A DNA stretch of 64,000 bases, taken from VRUE01 sp963702575. GTDB taxonomy: Bacteria; Actinomycetota; Thermoleophilia; Solirubrobacterales; 70-9. The position numbers and the translations under genes were made by a program. Shown here piece by piece: positions 1 to 10,879 of the stretch. The notes beneath the pieces are model-generated. The model saw only the letters and a list, made by a program, of their open reading frames with translations. It ran no database searches and was not told the origin of the DNA. The stretch is from positions 372,001 to 436,000 of the forward strand of contig CAVPCU010000005.1 in NCBI GenBank assembly GCA_963702575.1. Reading direction: 5' to 3'. The stretch's first letter is position 1, and each line of letters begins with the position of its first letter.

Positions 1-2
1 TC

Positions 3-2427
3 CCCAACGCCTACGGCGCGGTCAAGCTCGCCTCCGAACAGAAGCCGGTCGCCGAATGCGCAGAATGCTCGACCACGAAACCGCGCTACTACCTGTTCAA
101 CGGCGACGCCAAGCACACGCTGCTCGCCGGGCCCGAGTTCTCCGAAGAAGACCTCTTCATCAGCGCCACCGGCAAGAAGCGCACGCGCAAGAAGGAATGC
201 AAGAGCGAAGGGGAAGGCAACTGCCAGACCGTGCTCAAGGTGCCGGCCGGGACGATCGTCGTCTCCGAACAGCCCTCCGAAAAAGGCGGCAAGGTGATCG
301 AAGGGATCGACAAAGCCGGCTGGTACGCGCTCAAGGACAAGCCGGCGCTCTCGGGCACCGAGATCACCAACCCCGAAGAGAAAGTCGCACGGAAGGCGGA
401 CCGCCGAACGTCATCTTCGAATTCACCGACAAGGGCCGCGAAGCCTTCCAGGACGTCACCCGCGCGATCGCCCAGCGCGGCCAGGCGCGCGGCGATCGGC
501 GGGGCCACCGAAGAACAGGCCGGAAGCGCTCTCCGGCCACTTCGCCGTCGTCCTCGACAACGAAGTCAAGACGCGGCCGATCATCAACTTCGCCACAAAC
601 CCCGACGGGATCGACGGCCGCACCGGCGCCCAGATCTCGGGCGGCTTCAGCAGCATCGAAGAAGCGCAGGAAATCGCGACGTTCCTGCAGATCGGCGCTC
701 TGCCGATCAACCTCAAGCTGATCAGCCAGACGCAGGTCTCGGCGACGCTCGGTAGCCAGGCGCTGCACGACGGGATCAAGGCCGGGGTGATCGGCCTCGC
801 CCTGGTCGATCCTCTTCCTGCTCCTCTACTACCGCTTCCTCGGCCTGATCGCGGCGTTGGCGCTTGGCGCCTACGGGGTGATCTTCTTCGCCCTGATCAA
901 GCTGATCCCGATCACGCTGACGCTGCCGGGGATCGCCGGCCTGATCCTGACGATCGGCGTCGCCGCCGACTCGAACATCGTCATCTTCGAGCGAATAAAG
1001 GAGGAGGTGCGCGCGGGGCGGCCGATGGCGAACGCGATCGCCGCCGGCTACAAACGCGGCATCGCGACGATCATCGACGCCAACGTCGTCACGATGCTGA
1101 CCGCCTTCATCCTCTTCGTCCTGGCGACGGCCGGCGTCAAAGGCTTCGCCTTCACCCTCGGCGTCGGCACGATCGTCTCGCTGCTGACCGCCGTCGTCTT
1201 CACCCAGGCGCTGCTGCTCAGCATGAGCCGCTCGCGGCTGCTGCGCTCGCCGAGCGTCCTCGGCGCCTCGCGCCAGCGGATGCGCTGGCACTTCGACTTC
1301 ATGGGGGCGAGCCGCTGGTTCTTCTCGCTCTCGGGGACGATCCTGATCATCGGCGCCTTCGCCCTCGCCACCCAGCAGCTCAACTTCGGCATCGACTTCG
1401 AATCGGGGACGAGGATCACGGCCTCGCTGGTCAAGCCGACCGAGCGAGGAAGGCGTGCGCGAAGCGCTCGACGCCAAGGGGATCAAGCAGCGAGGAGGTG
1501 CAGCAGGTCTCCGACCCCGAACTGGGCGAAAACGTCTTCCAGATCTCGACCCGCGAGCTGCAGCCGGAACGGGTGAAGGACGCCCAGGCGGCGCTCGAAT
1601 CGGAATTCGGCATCGCAAAGAACGGGTTCGACAGCACCAGCGTCGGCCCGACCTTCGGCCAGCAGATCGCCAGCAGCGCGCTCAAGGCGCTGATCTTCTC
1701 GCTGCTGGTGATCTGCGCCTACGTCGCCTTCCGCTTCGACCCGAAGTTCGCGGTGCCGGTGCTGATCGCCCTCTTCCACGACATCCTGATCACCGCGGGC
1801 GTCTACTCGCTGACCGGCCGGGAGGTGACGAGCGGGACGGTCGCCGCCTTCCTCACCATCCTGGGCTACTCGCTCTACGACACGATCATCGTCTTCGACC
1901 GAATACGCGAGAACATGCCGCGGATGCCGCGCGCCGCCTTCTCGCAGATCGTCAACCGCTCGATGAGCGAGGTGCTGACCCGCTCGCTGGCGACCAGCTT
2001 CTCGACCCTGCTCGCGGTGACCTCGCTGCTGGTCTTCGGCAGCGCGACGCTGCAGGACTTCGCCTTCGCGATGCTGGTCGGGATCGCCTCCGGGACGTAC
2101 TCCTCGATCTTCATCGCCTCGCCGGTCCTGACCGCCTGGAAGGAACGCGAGCCCGGCTTCGCCCGCCGCCGGGCGCGGATCGCCGAGGTCGACGGCACGC
2201 GTGCCGGCCTTCGCCGACGACGTGGCGATGGCCAAGCTCGGCGACGACACCCAGACCGACGCCGAGATCGAGGAGCAGCTGGCGGCAGACCGGCCGGTCG
2301 CGGTGGCCGAGCCAGCCGGCCGGCAACGGGGGGGACCCGGAGAAGGAGAAGCGCCGAGCGGCGCGAGCGCAACGCGCGTCGCCGCGAGCGCCGCCAGAAA
2401 CGCCGCAAACACGGGAGGAACAGGTAG
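3..2427 (+). CDS. secDF: SecDF fused protein-export membrane protein (5' partial, frameshifted)
   Basis: This is the proton-driven accessory subunit of the Sec translocon, with SecD and SecF joined in one chain. The N-terminus lies outside the window. The periplasmic SecD part runs to about 780, the SecD membrane block with the signature IGVAADSNIVIFERIKEEV lies near 950-1010, and the SecF part begins near 1290 (FDFMGASRWFF, then NFGIDFESGT). A second transmembrane block carries LYDTIIVFDRIRENM. The reading frame jumps near 390, 485, 530, 805, 1440, 1490, 2200, 2330 and 2360. The protein sequence stays typical of the family across each jump, so I read these as sequence errors. The C-terminus is a very Arg/Lys-rich tail. 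The next gene follows after 6 nt. Confidence 0.9.
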
Positions 2428-2433
2428 ATAGCG

Positions 2434-2700
2434 ATGGCTCTGCTGGTCTGGTTCACGATGGGGATCGCCCTCTGGCACTTCACCGTCTTCCTGCCCGACC
2501 GCTTCTGGCAGGGGATCGTCGGCGCCTTCCTCGGCGCGACGATCGGCGCTGTCGCCTTCGGCGGGATCGTCGAGATCGCCAGCGGCAACAGCCTCGGCAA
2601 CACCGACGTCGCCACGGCCCTGACCGCGATCCCCGGCGTCGCGATCGGCCTCGCGGTGGTCTGGGCGCTCGGCGTTCGCTCGGAACGGGCCCAGGCCTAA
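2434..2700 (+). CDS. small integral membrane protein
   Basis: This is an 88-residue hydrophobic protein with about three predicted membrane segments (residues 3-20, 24-45 and 62-82). The middle segment is Gly/Ala-rich. It starts 6 nt after secDF, so it is probably co-transcribed with it. I do not recognise a named family; the Gly-rich segment loosely recalls GlsB/YeaQ-type proteins, but the match is too weak to name it. Its place behind the Sec accessory gene suggests only a membrane location. Confidence 0.6.
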   Translation: MALLVWFTMGIALWHFTVFLPDRFWQGIVGAFLGATIGAVAFGGIVEIASGNSLGNTDVATALTAIPGVAIGLAVVWALGVRSERAQA

Positions 2701-2763
2701 GCCGCCGCATTTTGCGCCCGCTGGGGGGCGATTTACCGCCGCCCCGCCGCCTAGCTTGGGTGC

Positions 2764-5361
2764 GTGACGGAGACCATCCACGCCTACCGGGCCGAGCCCT
2801 ACTCCTATGCGGAGGCGCGGGCGCTCTGCGAGGAGCTCGGGCTGAGCGAGCCGGTCGCGGTGACGCTGGTCCGGCGCGGCTACCGCACGCCCGAGGCGGC
2901 GCGGGCGTTCCTCGAGGCCGACGAGTCGCACTCCCCCGAGGAGTTCCGCTCGATGGGGTCGGTGGTCGAGCGGGTCCTCGCGGCGGTTCGCGAGGGCCGG
3001 CGGATCACCGTCCACGGCGACTTCGACGTCGACGGGGTCTGCGCGACGACGATCCTGGTCGGCGCGCTGCGCGAGCTGGGCGCCGAGTGCGACTGGCTGA
3101 TCCCCGACCGGATCGCCGACGGCTACGGGCTCAGCCCGCCCGAACGTCGAGCTCCTGGCCGAGCGCGGGACGCAGCTGCTGATCACCGTCGACTGCGGGA
3201 TCACCGCGGTCGAGGAGGTGGCGCTGGCGCAGTAGCTGGGGATCGAGGTGATCGTCACCGATCACCACCAGCCCGGCGAGCAGCTGCCCGACTGCCCGAT
3301 CCTGCACCCGGCCGTCGACGGCTACCCCTTCGAGCAGCTCTGTGGGACGGCGGTGGCTTGGAAGCTGGCACTGGCGTTGCGGGAGGGAGCGGGTGCCCCT
3401 CCCCCGGAGGCCGTTGCGCAGCCGATCGTTGGGGGCGATTTGGAAGGTGGCCGCCAAGCCTCCGGGGGAGGGGCACCCGCTCCCTCCGGCGACCTCGATC
3501 TGGTTGCGCTTGCCACCGTCGCCGACGTTGTGCCGTTGGTGGGGGAGAACCGGTCGTTGGTGCGGCGGGGACTGGAGGAGGTGCGGCGGGCTCGGCGGCC
3601 TGGGATCCGGGCGCTGCTCGAGGCCGCCAAGTGCGAGCCGACTAGCCTCGACGAGGGCGATCTGGCGTTTCGGCTGGCGCCGCGGATCAACGCTGCGGGG
3701 CGGCTCTATCGGGCCGATGCGGGGGTGGAGCTGTTCCTGACGGAGGACGAGGGGCGGGCTGCTGAGATCGCTGCCGAGCTGGGCCGGGCCAACGGCGAGC
3801 GGCGGGCTACCGAGCGGGAGGTCGATACTGCGGCGGAGGCGGCGCGGCGCGAGCTGTCCGATGAGCTGCGGGAGGCGCCGGGGCTGGTGCTGGCCGGCGA
3901 GGGGTGGCATCCGGGGGTGATCGGGATCGTCGCCTCGCGGCTGGTCGAGCGGCATCACCGGCCGGTCGTCGTCGTCTCGCTCGACGGCGAGGGGGGAGGG
4001 CGCGGCTCGGGGCGCAGCATCCCCGGGCTTCGACCTGCTCGCCGGGCTTGAGGCGTGCTGCCGAGCATCTGGAGGGCTTCGGCGGGCATCGGGCCGCCGC
4101 CGGGCTTGCAGCTGCGGGCCGAGAACCTCGACGCCTTCCGCGCCGCCTTCGCCGCCCACGCCGCCGCCGTGCTCGGCCCGGAGGACCTGCGGCGCACCGA
4201 GCGGATCGACGCGATGGTCGGCGGCGCCGGCCTCGGCCTCGACCTGGCCGAGGAGCTGGAGCGGCTGGCCCCGTTCGGGATGGGCAACCCCGGCGTGCGG
4301 CTGCTCGTCCCGGCGGCGCGGGTGCGCGACGTGCGGACGATGGGCCGGAGGGCAAGCACGCCCGCTTCAGCCTCCACAGCGGCGCCCACCGGGCGCTCGG
4401 CGTCGCCTTCGGCCGCTCCAGCTCGGCGTCGGCGAGGAGGACGCGGTCGACGCCGCCGTGCGGCTCGAGGTCAACCGCTGGAACGGCTCGGTCGAGCCGC
4501 GGGTGGTGCTGCGCGAGCTCTATCCCGCGCGAGGCGGCTCTGCGAGCTGCCGCGAGGCGGAGTGGTGGACGCGGTTCGAGCGGGAGCTGGCGGCTGCCGC
4601 TGCGAGGCGGAGTCCGGCGATCCGGGGGCCGGCGAGGAGCGCCCGCGCGAGATCCTCGCCGGCAGCCTCTCGGCCGCGGCGACGATCGCCGAGCTGGTCT
4701 CCAGCGGCGCCGAGGTCCTCGTCGTCGGCGCCGATGCCGCTCGCCGCCCCGGCCTCGCGGGTCTCGCGCGCTCGGCCGGCCGCCACTACGCCTGCGAGCG
4801 CTGTGGCGGCCTCGTCGTCGCGGGGCAGCGGAGCCCTGCCGTCGTCGATTACGGCACGCTCGAGCGCTCCCCGAGCTGGCGGGCGGGTTCGACCACGTCG
4901 TCCTCGTCGACCCGCCGGCGTTCGGCCCGGCAGGAGCGCTCGCGCGCGCCAGTCGACGGCTGGAGCGAAGCGGGGGGCTACCCGCATCCGTCGCCTGGGG
5001 CGAGGCGCGAGGCAGCGTCGCTTCGCGCTCGCCGCGCTCGACGAGCAGCTCGCCCGGCGGCCGGCGCTGATCGGGCTCTTCCGCGACCTGCGCGAGGCCG
5101 GCGAGGTCGAGCGGCGAGGAGCTGCTCGAGGCGCTGCGCGGCGGCGGGCCTGCAGGCCCGCGCGGCCCGGAGGCCGCGGCCCGCTGCTTCCGCGTCCTCG
5201 CCGAGCTCGGGCTCGTGCAGGGCGAGCCGGAAGGGGGGGCGGGGCCGTCGGGGTCGTATCCTCAGAGGGGACGGATCTGGAGCGCTCGGCGGCGTTCCGC
5301 GCCTACGGCGCCCGCCATCAGGAGGGCCTGCAATACCTCGAACGACGCAAACAGAACCTAG
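2764..5361 (+). CDS. recJ: single-strand DNA exonuclease RecJ (multiply frameshifted)
   Basis: RecJ is a 5'-3' single-strand exonuclease of the DHH family used in recombination and mismatch repair. It starts at GTG 2764. The DHH domain shows HGDFDVDGVCATT near 3018 and VTDHHQ near 3254. The DHHA1 domain shows GWHPGVIGIVASR near 3905, then GGHRAAAG near 4082. A C-terminal extension runs to a stop at 5359-5361. An in-frame TAG at 3235 stands where Glu is expected (LAQ-stop-LGIEV), and there are at least ten frame jumps, most between 4020 and 5300. A 106-bp palindromic insert lies in frame at 3382-3487. The gene is either badly sequenced or decayed. The similar damage in secDF and relA on either side favours sequence error. 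Confidence 0.85.
3382..3487. repeat. inverted repeat with 30-bp perfect arms inside recJ
   Basis: Positions 3382-3411 and 3458-3487 are exact reverse complements, separated by 46 nt. The arm begins GGAGGGAGCGGGTGCCCC. The insert reads through in frame and adds a Gly/Pro/Ala-rich stretch (GAGAPPPEA ... SGGGAPAPS) to RecJ between the adenine-rich-loop region and DLDLVALATVADVVPL, where homologues have no such insert. There is no T-tract, so it is not a terminator. The 5' end of the arm resembles that of the repeat at 30817-30908. Confidence 0.85.
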
Positions 5362-5393
5362 AGCACGGCGAGCTCCTCGCCGATCTCTTCGCC

Positions 5394-7547
5394 GTGGTCG
5401 AGGAGTTCGACTCGGCCTTCGACGATCGACCGCGAGGCGGTCACGCGCGCCTTCGACTTCGCCTGCGACCGCCACGCCGACCAGCTGCGCCGCTCCGGCG
5501 ACGAGTTCATCACCCACCCGGTCGGGGTCGCCCAGATCTGCGCCGGGATGCGGCTCGACACCGAGACGCTCTGCGCGGCCCTGCTGCACGACACGGTCGA
5601 GGACACCAGCGCCAGCCTGGAGGAGATCCGGGCCGAGTTCGGCGAGGAGATCGCCCAGCTGGTCGACGGCGTGACCAAGCTGACCGGGATGACCTTCGAG
5701 AGCCGCGACGAGCGCCAGGCCGAGAACTACCGCAAGATGATGGTGGCGATGGCCACCGACGTCAGGGTGATCCTGATCAAGCTGGCCGACCGCCTCCACA
5801 ACATGCGCACGCTCGGCGCGCTGCCGAAGCAGAAGCAGACTGGCGAAGTCGCGCGAGACGCTCGAGATCTACGCCCCGCTGGCCCACCGGCTGGGGATCC
5901 ACGCGATCAAATGGGAGCTCGAGGACCTCGCCTTCGCAACCCTGCACCCGCGCAAGTACAAGGAGATCAAACAGCTCGTCGCCCAGCAGCGCGACGAGCG
6001 CGAGGTCTACGTCAACGAGGCGGGCGCGTTCCTCTCCGAGGAGCTGAAGAAGGTCGGCATCGAGGCCGAGATCTCCGGCCGCGCCAAGCACTTCTACTCG
6101 ATCTACACGAAGATGACGAAGAAGGGGCGCGAGTTCAACGAGATCTTCGACCTGACCGCGATGCGGGTGATCGTCGGCTCGGTCAAGGACTGCTACGGCG
6201 CGATCGGCGTCATCCACTCGCTCTGGAAGCCGCTGCCCGGCCGCTTCAAGGACTTCGTCGCGATGCCGAAGGCCAACATGTACCAGGCGCTGCACACGAC
6301 GGTGATCGGGCCCGAGGGCAAGCCGCTGGAGATCCAGATCCGCACCGCCGAGATGCACGACCTGGCCGAGTACGGGATCGCCGCCCACGTCGCCTACAAG
6401 GAGGGCGGCGCCGCCGACCCGCGGCGCGAGAAGATGACCTGGCTGCGCCAGCTGGTCGAGTCCGAGGGCGAGCAGGACCCGGCCGAGTTCCTCGAGTCGC
6501 TCAAGGTCGACCTGTTCGAGGACGAGGTCTTCGTCTTCACCCCGAAGGGCGAGGTGAAGAACCTCTCGGCCGGCTCGACCCCGCTCGACTTCGCCTACGC
6601 GGTCCACACCGACGTCGGCCACCGCTGCGTCGGCGCCAAGGTCAACGGCTCGATCGTGCCGCTGCACTACCAGCTGCGCTCGGGCGACATCGTCGAGGTG
6701 CTGACCGCGAAGCAGAAGCGCGGCCCCTCGCGCGACTGGCTGAAGCTGGTGCGGACCAGCCGCGCCCGCAACAAGATCCGCGCCTTCTTCAAGCAGGAAC
6801 GGCGCGAGGACGCCGAGCAGAAGGGCCGCGAAGCGCTCGAGGAAGCGCTGCGCAAGCGCGGCCTGCCGATGCAGAAGGTGGCGATGTCGCCGCTGCTGGC
6901 GCAGGTGATCCGCGAGATGGGCTTCCGCAAAGCGACCGAGTTCTACATCGCCCTCGGCCAGGGCAAGGTCTCGACCAAGGCGGTCGCCAACAAGCTGATG
7001 CAGCGCCTCAAAGAGGGCGAGGCGGTCGAGGAGGAGGCAGCCGCTCGGCCTCGGCGACGCGCGCGAGGACAAGGCGCGGCGGACCAAGGACGCCTCCGAC
7101 TACGGGATCAGGGTGAAGGGCGCCGACAACGTCGCCGTGCGGCTCGCCAAGTGCTGCCGGCCGGTGCCCGGCGACAAGATCGCCGGCTACGTCTCGCTCG
7201 GCCGCGGCATCACCATCCACCGCGCCGACTGCAAGAACGTGAAGGCGCTGATGAAGGCGCCGGAACGGTTCGTCGAGGTCGGCTGGGAGGGCGAGAACGA
7301 GTCGTCCTACCGGGTCGAGCTGCAGATCGACGCCTACGACCGCACCCGCCTGCTCGAGGACCTCTCGCGCACCTTCTCGGAGGCCGGGATCAACATCCTC
7401 GGCGCGAGCTGCATGACCAAGCACCCGATGGTCAAGAACCGCTTCGTTGTCGAGGTCGGCGACACCGAGCAGCTCAAGCAGTGCATCTCGCGCCTGCGCA
7501 ACGTCGAGTCGGTCTTCGACGCCTACCGGATAACCCCGACCGTCTGA
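5394..7547 (+). CDS. relA: bifunctional (p)ppGpp synthetase/hydrolase RelA/SpoT (frameshifted)
   Basis: This enzyme makes and degrades the stringent-response alarmone (p)ppGpp. The domain order is: HD hydrolase (LLHDTVEDTS near 5581 and KLADRLHNM near 5778), synthetase (YQALHTTVIGPEG near 6280), TGS (VFVFTPKGEV near 6530), the RIS/zinc-finger region (LAKCCRPVPGD near 7144) and a C-terminal ACT domain (to GASCMTKHPMVK near 7405). An intact HD motif suggests that both activities are present. Three frame jumps, near 5427, 5838 and 7036, are each repaired by removing one base. The start is uncertain: GTG 5394 is the first start in frame after the recJ stop, but an upstream start is possible. The stop lies 1 nt from the convergent kinase gene. 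Confidence 0.9.
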
Positions 7548-7548
7548 A

Positions 7549-8512
7549 TCAGGCGATCACTGTCAATGCGCCCGGCTCGACCCGCAGCTCGAGCCGGGCC
7601 TTCTCGCCGATGTAGTCGCCGTCGACCTGGACCGGGAAGGGCCGGACGCCCCCGTCCCTCGTCTCCGAGATCGAGGCGATGGTCGCCGTGGTGACGTCGT
7701 CGAAGTGTTCGATCTGGCGGTGGCGGGCGGCCGGGCGGCGCTCGCTGAAGAGGCGCGGGATCAGGGTCGGCATGTCGCGCTGGGCGGCGCGCTTCAGCAC
7801 CGCGACGGAGAGCGTGCCGTCGTCGATCGCGATCCCCTCGCAGACGCGGATCGGGCGGCTGGCGAAGTAGGTGAACGGGTCGGAGTTCTGGGCCAGGGCG
7901 GTGATGCCCTCGACGCTCTGCCCGTCGACCTCGACCCGCAGCCGGACCGGTTTGACCATGTAGCTTCGGTAGAAGGCCGAGATCGCCGCCCAGCTGTAGT
8001 AGTAGGGGCCCGGTGCGCGACTTCAGCCGCGGGTGGGCGTCGACCCGGCGCACCACGGTGGCGTCGATCCCGACCCCGCAGGAGAAGACGAAGCGGCGCT
8101 CGTCGACTGCGCCGAGGTCGATCTTGCGCGGCGCCCACTCGTCGGCGAGCGCCAGCAGGTGCTCGGTCGCGTCGACGACGTCGTTGGGGATGCCCAGGGT
8201 GCGGCAGACGACGTTGGTCGAGCCGCCCGGCAGGACCGAGACCGGGACGTCGGTGCCGGCAAGCCCGTTGGCGACCTCGTTCAGGGTGCCGTCGCCGCCG
8301 AAGGCGACGACGACGTCGTAGCCGTGGTCGCGCACCTCGCGGCCGATCTCGGTGGCGTGGTTCTGCGCCTCGGTGTCGACCGTCTCGACCTCGAAGCGCC
8401 CCTGCAGCGCGTAGACGACGAGGTTCTTCAGTTTGTTGGAGACGGTGGTCGCGTACGGGTTGACGATCAGCAGCATCCGCCGCTTGCCGGAGCGCCTACC
8501 CGGTCGCCTCAT
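7549..8512 (-). CDS. diacylglycerol/sphingosine kinase-family lipid kinase (one frameshift)
   Basis: The protein has the DAGK catalytic fold. VNPYATTVSNKL near the N-terminus begins the nucleotide domain, and FGGDGTLNEVANGL with LPGGSTNVVCRTLG forms the ATP-binding loop. The C-terminal half carries the typical lid region (QNSDPFTYFASRPI, VQVDGDYIGEKARLEL). Such enzymes phosphorylate diacylglycerol or related lipids at the inner membrane face; the substrate cannot be told from sequence. One extra base near 8011 splits the frame, and removing it restores SRTGPYYYSW. The ATG at 8512 overlaps the upstream MBL gene by 17 nt. ATG 8476 (MLLIVNPY) is an alternative start. Confidence 0.85.
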
Positions 8513-9500
8513 AGCGGACCACCTCCCCGTCGTCGACTTCGCGCACGCGGCCCTCGTTGACCAGCAGGTCGGCGTGGCCGATCACCTCGGAGAGGGTGAG
8601 GAAGGCCTGGGTGACGGCGACGTTGCCCCAGATCGCCTGGGCGATCTCATAGCCGGTGCGCGGGCGCTCGGCGATCAGGCCGTGGATCTTCTCCTTGCGC
8701 CGCTCGTGCTTGGCGAGGCGGTCGTCGATCAGGGCGACGTGGTCCGTGATCGGCTCGCCATGGCCGGAGAGGACGATCTCGGCCGGCATCTCGCGGGTCT
8801 TCTTCATCGACTCGATGTAGGTGACGAGCGCCTGCGGGCGCTCCTCGGAGCCGTCGAGCGGGCGGGCGATCAGCGGGTTGGAGGAGATGTGCGCGATCAG
8901 GTGGTCGGCGGCGATCAGGATGCGGCGCTCGGCGTCCCAGAAGACGGTGTCGGAGGGGCTGTGGCCGGGACGGTGGAGGGTTTTCAGCACCCGGTCGCGG
9001 AAGGGCACCTCCTGGCCGTCCTCGAGCGGCCGCGTGACCTCGGCGCGGGCGCCCCAGCCGCGGAAGCTGCGGGAGACGCTCTGCAGGGCGAAGGCGACCT
9101 CCTGGGGGATGCCGTTGCGCAGCATCAGCTCGACCGCGAAGGCGTCCTCGCGCTCGGCCTCCTCGCCGAAGCCGGCGAGGCGCTGCGCGGCGAGGCCGAG
9201 AGCCGCGACCTCGGCGCCGGAGTGCTCGACGACGATCTCGACCAGGCCGAGGTGGTCGATGTGCTGGTGGGTGATGATCACCAGCTCGAGGTCGTCGATC
9301 GAGTGCCCGCGCGCGGCCAGCTGGCCCTGCAGCTCGTCGAGCGCCTTGCCCGAGTTGGGGCCGGTGTCGACCAGGGTCAGCGGCTCGTCCTCGAGCAGGT
9401 AGCAGTTGACCCTCCCGACCGCGAACGGCGTCGGGATGCTCAGCTGGTGGATGCCGGCCAGGGCGGCCTGCTCGAGCGCCTCCTCCGGGGTGAGCGTCAC
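8496..9500 (-). CDS. metallo-beta-lactamase-fold hydrolase
   Basis: This 334-residue MBL-fold protein has the metal-binding motif THQHIDHLG, later histidines in HRPGHSPSD and AADHLIAH, and a C-terminal winged-helix-like tail (YEIAQAIWGN). The layout matches the LACTB2/GloB-like group of hydrolases with a C-terminal helical domain. The substrate is unknown. The GTG start at 9498-9500 overlaps the phosphomannomutase stop (GTGA), so translation is probably coupled, and its 3' end overlaps the lipid kinase start. It is the third of four genes (HIT, PMM, MBL, kinase) that look like one minus-strand operon. Confidence 0.85.
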   Translation of the reverse strand: MTLTPEEALEQAALAGIHQLSIPTPFAVGRVNCYLLEDEPLTLVDTGPNSGKALDELQGQLAARGHSIDDLELVIITHQHIDHLGLVEIVVEHSGAEVAALGLAAQRLAGFGEEAEREDAFAVELMLRNGIPQEVAFALQSVSRSFRGWGARAEVTRPLEDGQEVPFRDRVLKTLHRPGHSPSDTVFWDAERRILIAADHLIAHISSNPLIARPLDGSEERPQALVTYIESMKKTREMPAEIVLSGHGEPITDHVALIDDRLAKHERRKEKIHGLIAERPRTGYEIAQAIWGNVAVTQAFLTLSEVIGHADLLVNEGRVREVDDGEVVRYEATG

Positions 9501-10879
9501 GCCCGGATCAGTCCCAGCACCTCGTCGCGCCTGCGCTCCATGTCCTCGCGGGACACCAGCGACTCGAGGTTGAGGCGGAGCAGCGGCTCGGTGTTGGACG
9601 GGCGGACGTTGAAGTGCCACTCCTCGTAGTCGACCGAGATGCCGTCGAGGCGGGTCAGCTCGCCGTCGGAGTAGCGCTCGGCGATCGCCGCCATCTTCGC
9701 CTCCTGGTCGGCGACCTCGGAGTTGATCTCGCCGGAGATGAAGTACCGCGAGCGGAACTCCGCCATCAGCTCGCTCAGCGAGCGGCCCTCGCGCGAGAGC
9801 AGCTCGAGCATCAGCAGCGCCGGGATCGTGCCCGAGTCGGCGCACCAGAAGTCGCGGAAGTAGTAGTGGCCGGAGACCTCGCCGCCGAAGGCGGCGCCCT
9901 CCTCGCGCATGCGGATCTTGAAGAAGGCGTGGCCGACCCGCGAGAGCTCCGAGCGCCCGCCCTCGGCGGCGACCAGGTCCGGTACCGCTCGGCTCGAGCG
10001 GGGGTCGTAGAGGATCGTCGCGCCGGGGTCCTTCGCCAGCGCCGCCCGGGCGAGCAGGGCGCAGACGAAGTCGCCGTCGCAGAATGCCCCCTCGCCGTCG
10101 ATGAAGAAGCAGCGGTCGGCGTCGCCGTCCCAGGCGATCCCGAGGTCGGCGCCGGCGGCGCGCACGCTGCCTTCGATCAGCCTGCGGTTCTCCTCCAGCA
10201 GCGGATTCGGTTCATGGTCGGGGAACTCGCCGTCGGGCTCGAAGTAGAGCTCGTCGAGCTCCATCCCGAGCTTGCGCAGGATCGGCCCGACCATCGGCCC
10301 GGCCATCCCGTTGCCGCCGTCGACGACGATCTTCATCGGCTCGATGTCTGCCGCCTCGACGAAGGAGAGGGCATGCTCGCGGTACTCGTGCCAGACGTCG
10401 ACCGTCTCGAAGGAGCCCCCGCCCGGCACCGGCCCGAGACCGGCCTCGATCTCGCGGCGCACGTCGCCGATCCCGGCGTCGCCGGAGAGCGCCAGGGCGC
10501 CCTCGCGGACGAGCTTGACCCCGGTGTAGGCCTTGGGGTTGTGCGAGGCGGTGCACATCGCGCCGCCGTCGAGCCCGTGCGAGCCGACCAGGTGGTAGAG
10601 CATCTCGGTGGCGACCATGCCGGCGTCGAGCACGGTGGCGCCCTCGCGCATCATCCCCTCGCGCAGCTCGGCCGCCATTTCGGGCGCGGTCAGGCGCATG
10701 TCGTGGCCGAGGCCGATCCGCAGCTCGCCGGGCCGCTTGCCGCGCAGCCGCGCCAGCACGCGGGCGAAGGCGCGGCCGATCGCCAGTGCGGTGGTCTCGT
10801 CCATCTGCTCGCCGTAGACGCCGCGGATGTCATAAGCCTTGAAGATCCCGGCGGGCGCCAGGGGTGCGGTCTCGGTCAA
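9497..10879 (-). CDS. manB: phosphomannomutase/phosphoglucomutase
   Basis: This is a 460-residue alpha-D-phosphohexomutase that interconverts hexose-1-P and hexose-6-P. All four domain signatures are present: substrate entry FKAYDIRGVYGEQ, the phosphoserine loop TASHNPKAYTG (Ser-108 region), the metal loop WDGDADRCFF, the sugar-binding loop GGEVSGHYYF, and the phosphate-binding loop RPSNTEPLLRL. It likely supplies mannose-1-P or glucose-1-P for glycolipid and cell-surface sugar synthesis. TTG 10879 overlaps the HIT stop codon (TTGA). No ATG or GTG is available nearby in frame, so this rare start is inferred from the coupling. Confidence 0.93.
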   Translation of the reverse strand: MTETAPLAPAGIFKAYDIRGVYGEQMDETTALAIGRAFARVLARLRGKRPGELRIGLGHDMRLTAPEMAAELREGMMREGATVLDAGMVATEMLYHLVGSHGLDGGAMCTASHNPKAYTGVKLVREGALALSGDAGIGDVRREIEAGLGPVPGGGSFETVDVWHEYREHALSFVEAADIEPMKIVVDGGNGMAGPMVGPILRKLGMELDELYFEPDGEFPDHEPNPLLEENRRLIEGSVRAAGADLGIAWDGDADRCFFIDGEGAFCDGDFVCALLARAALAKDPGATILYDPRSSRAVPDLVAAEGGRSELSRVGHAFFKIRMREEGAAFGGEVSGHYYFRDFWCADSGTIPALLMLELLSREGRSLSELMAEFRSRYFISGEINSEVADQEAKMAAIAERYSDGELTRLDGISVDYEEWHFNVRPSNTEPLLRLNLESLVSREDMERRRDEVLGLIRA

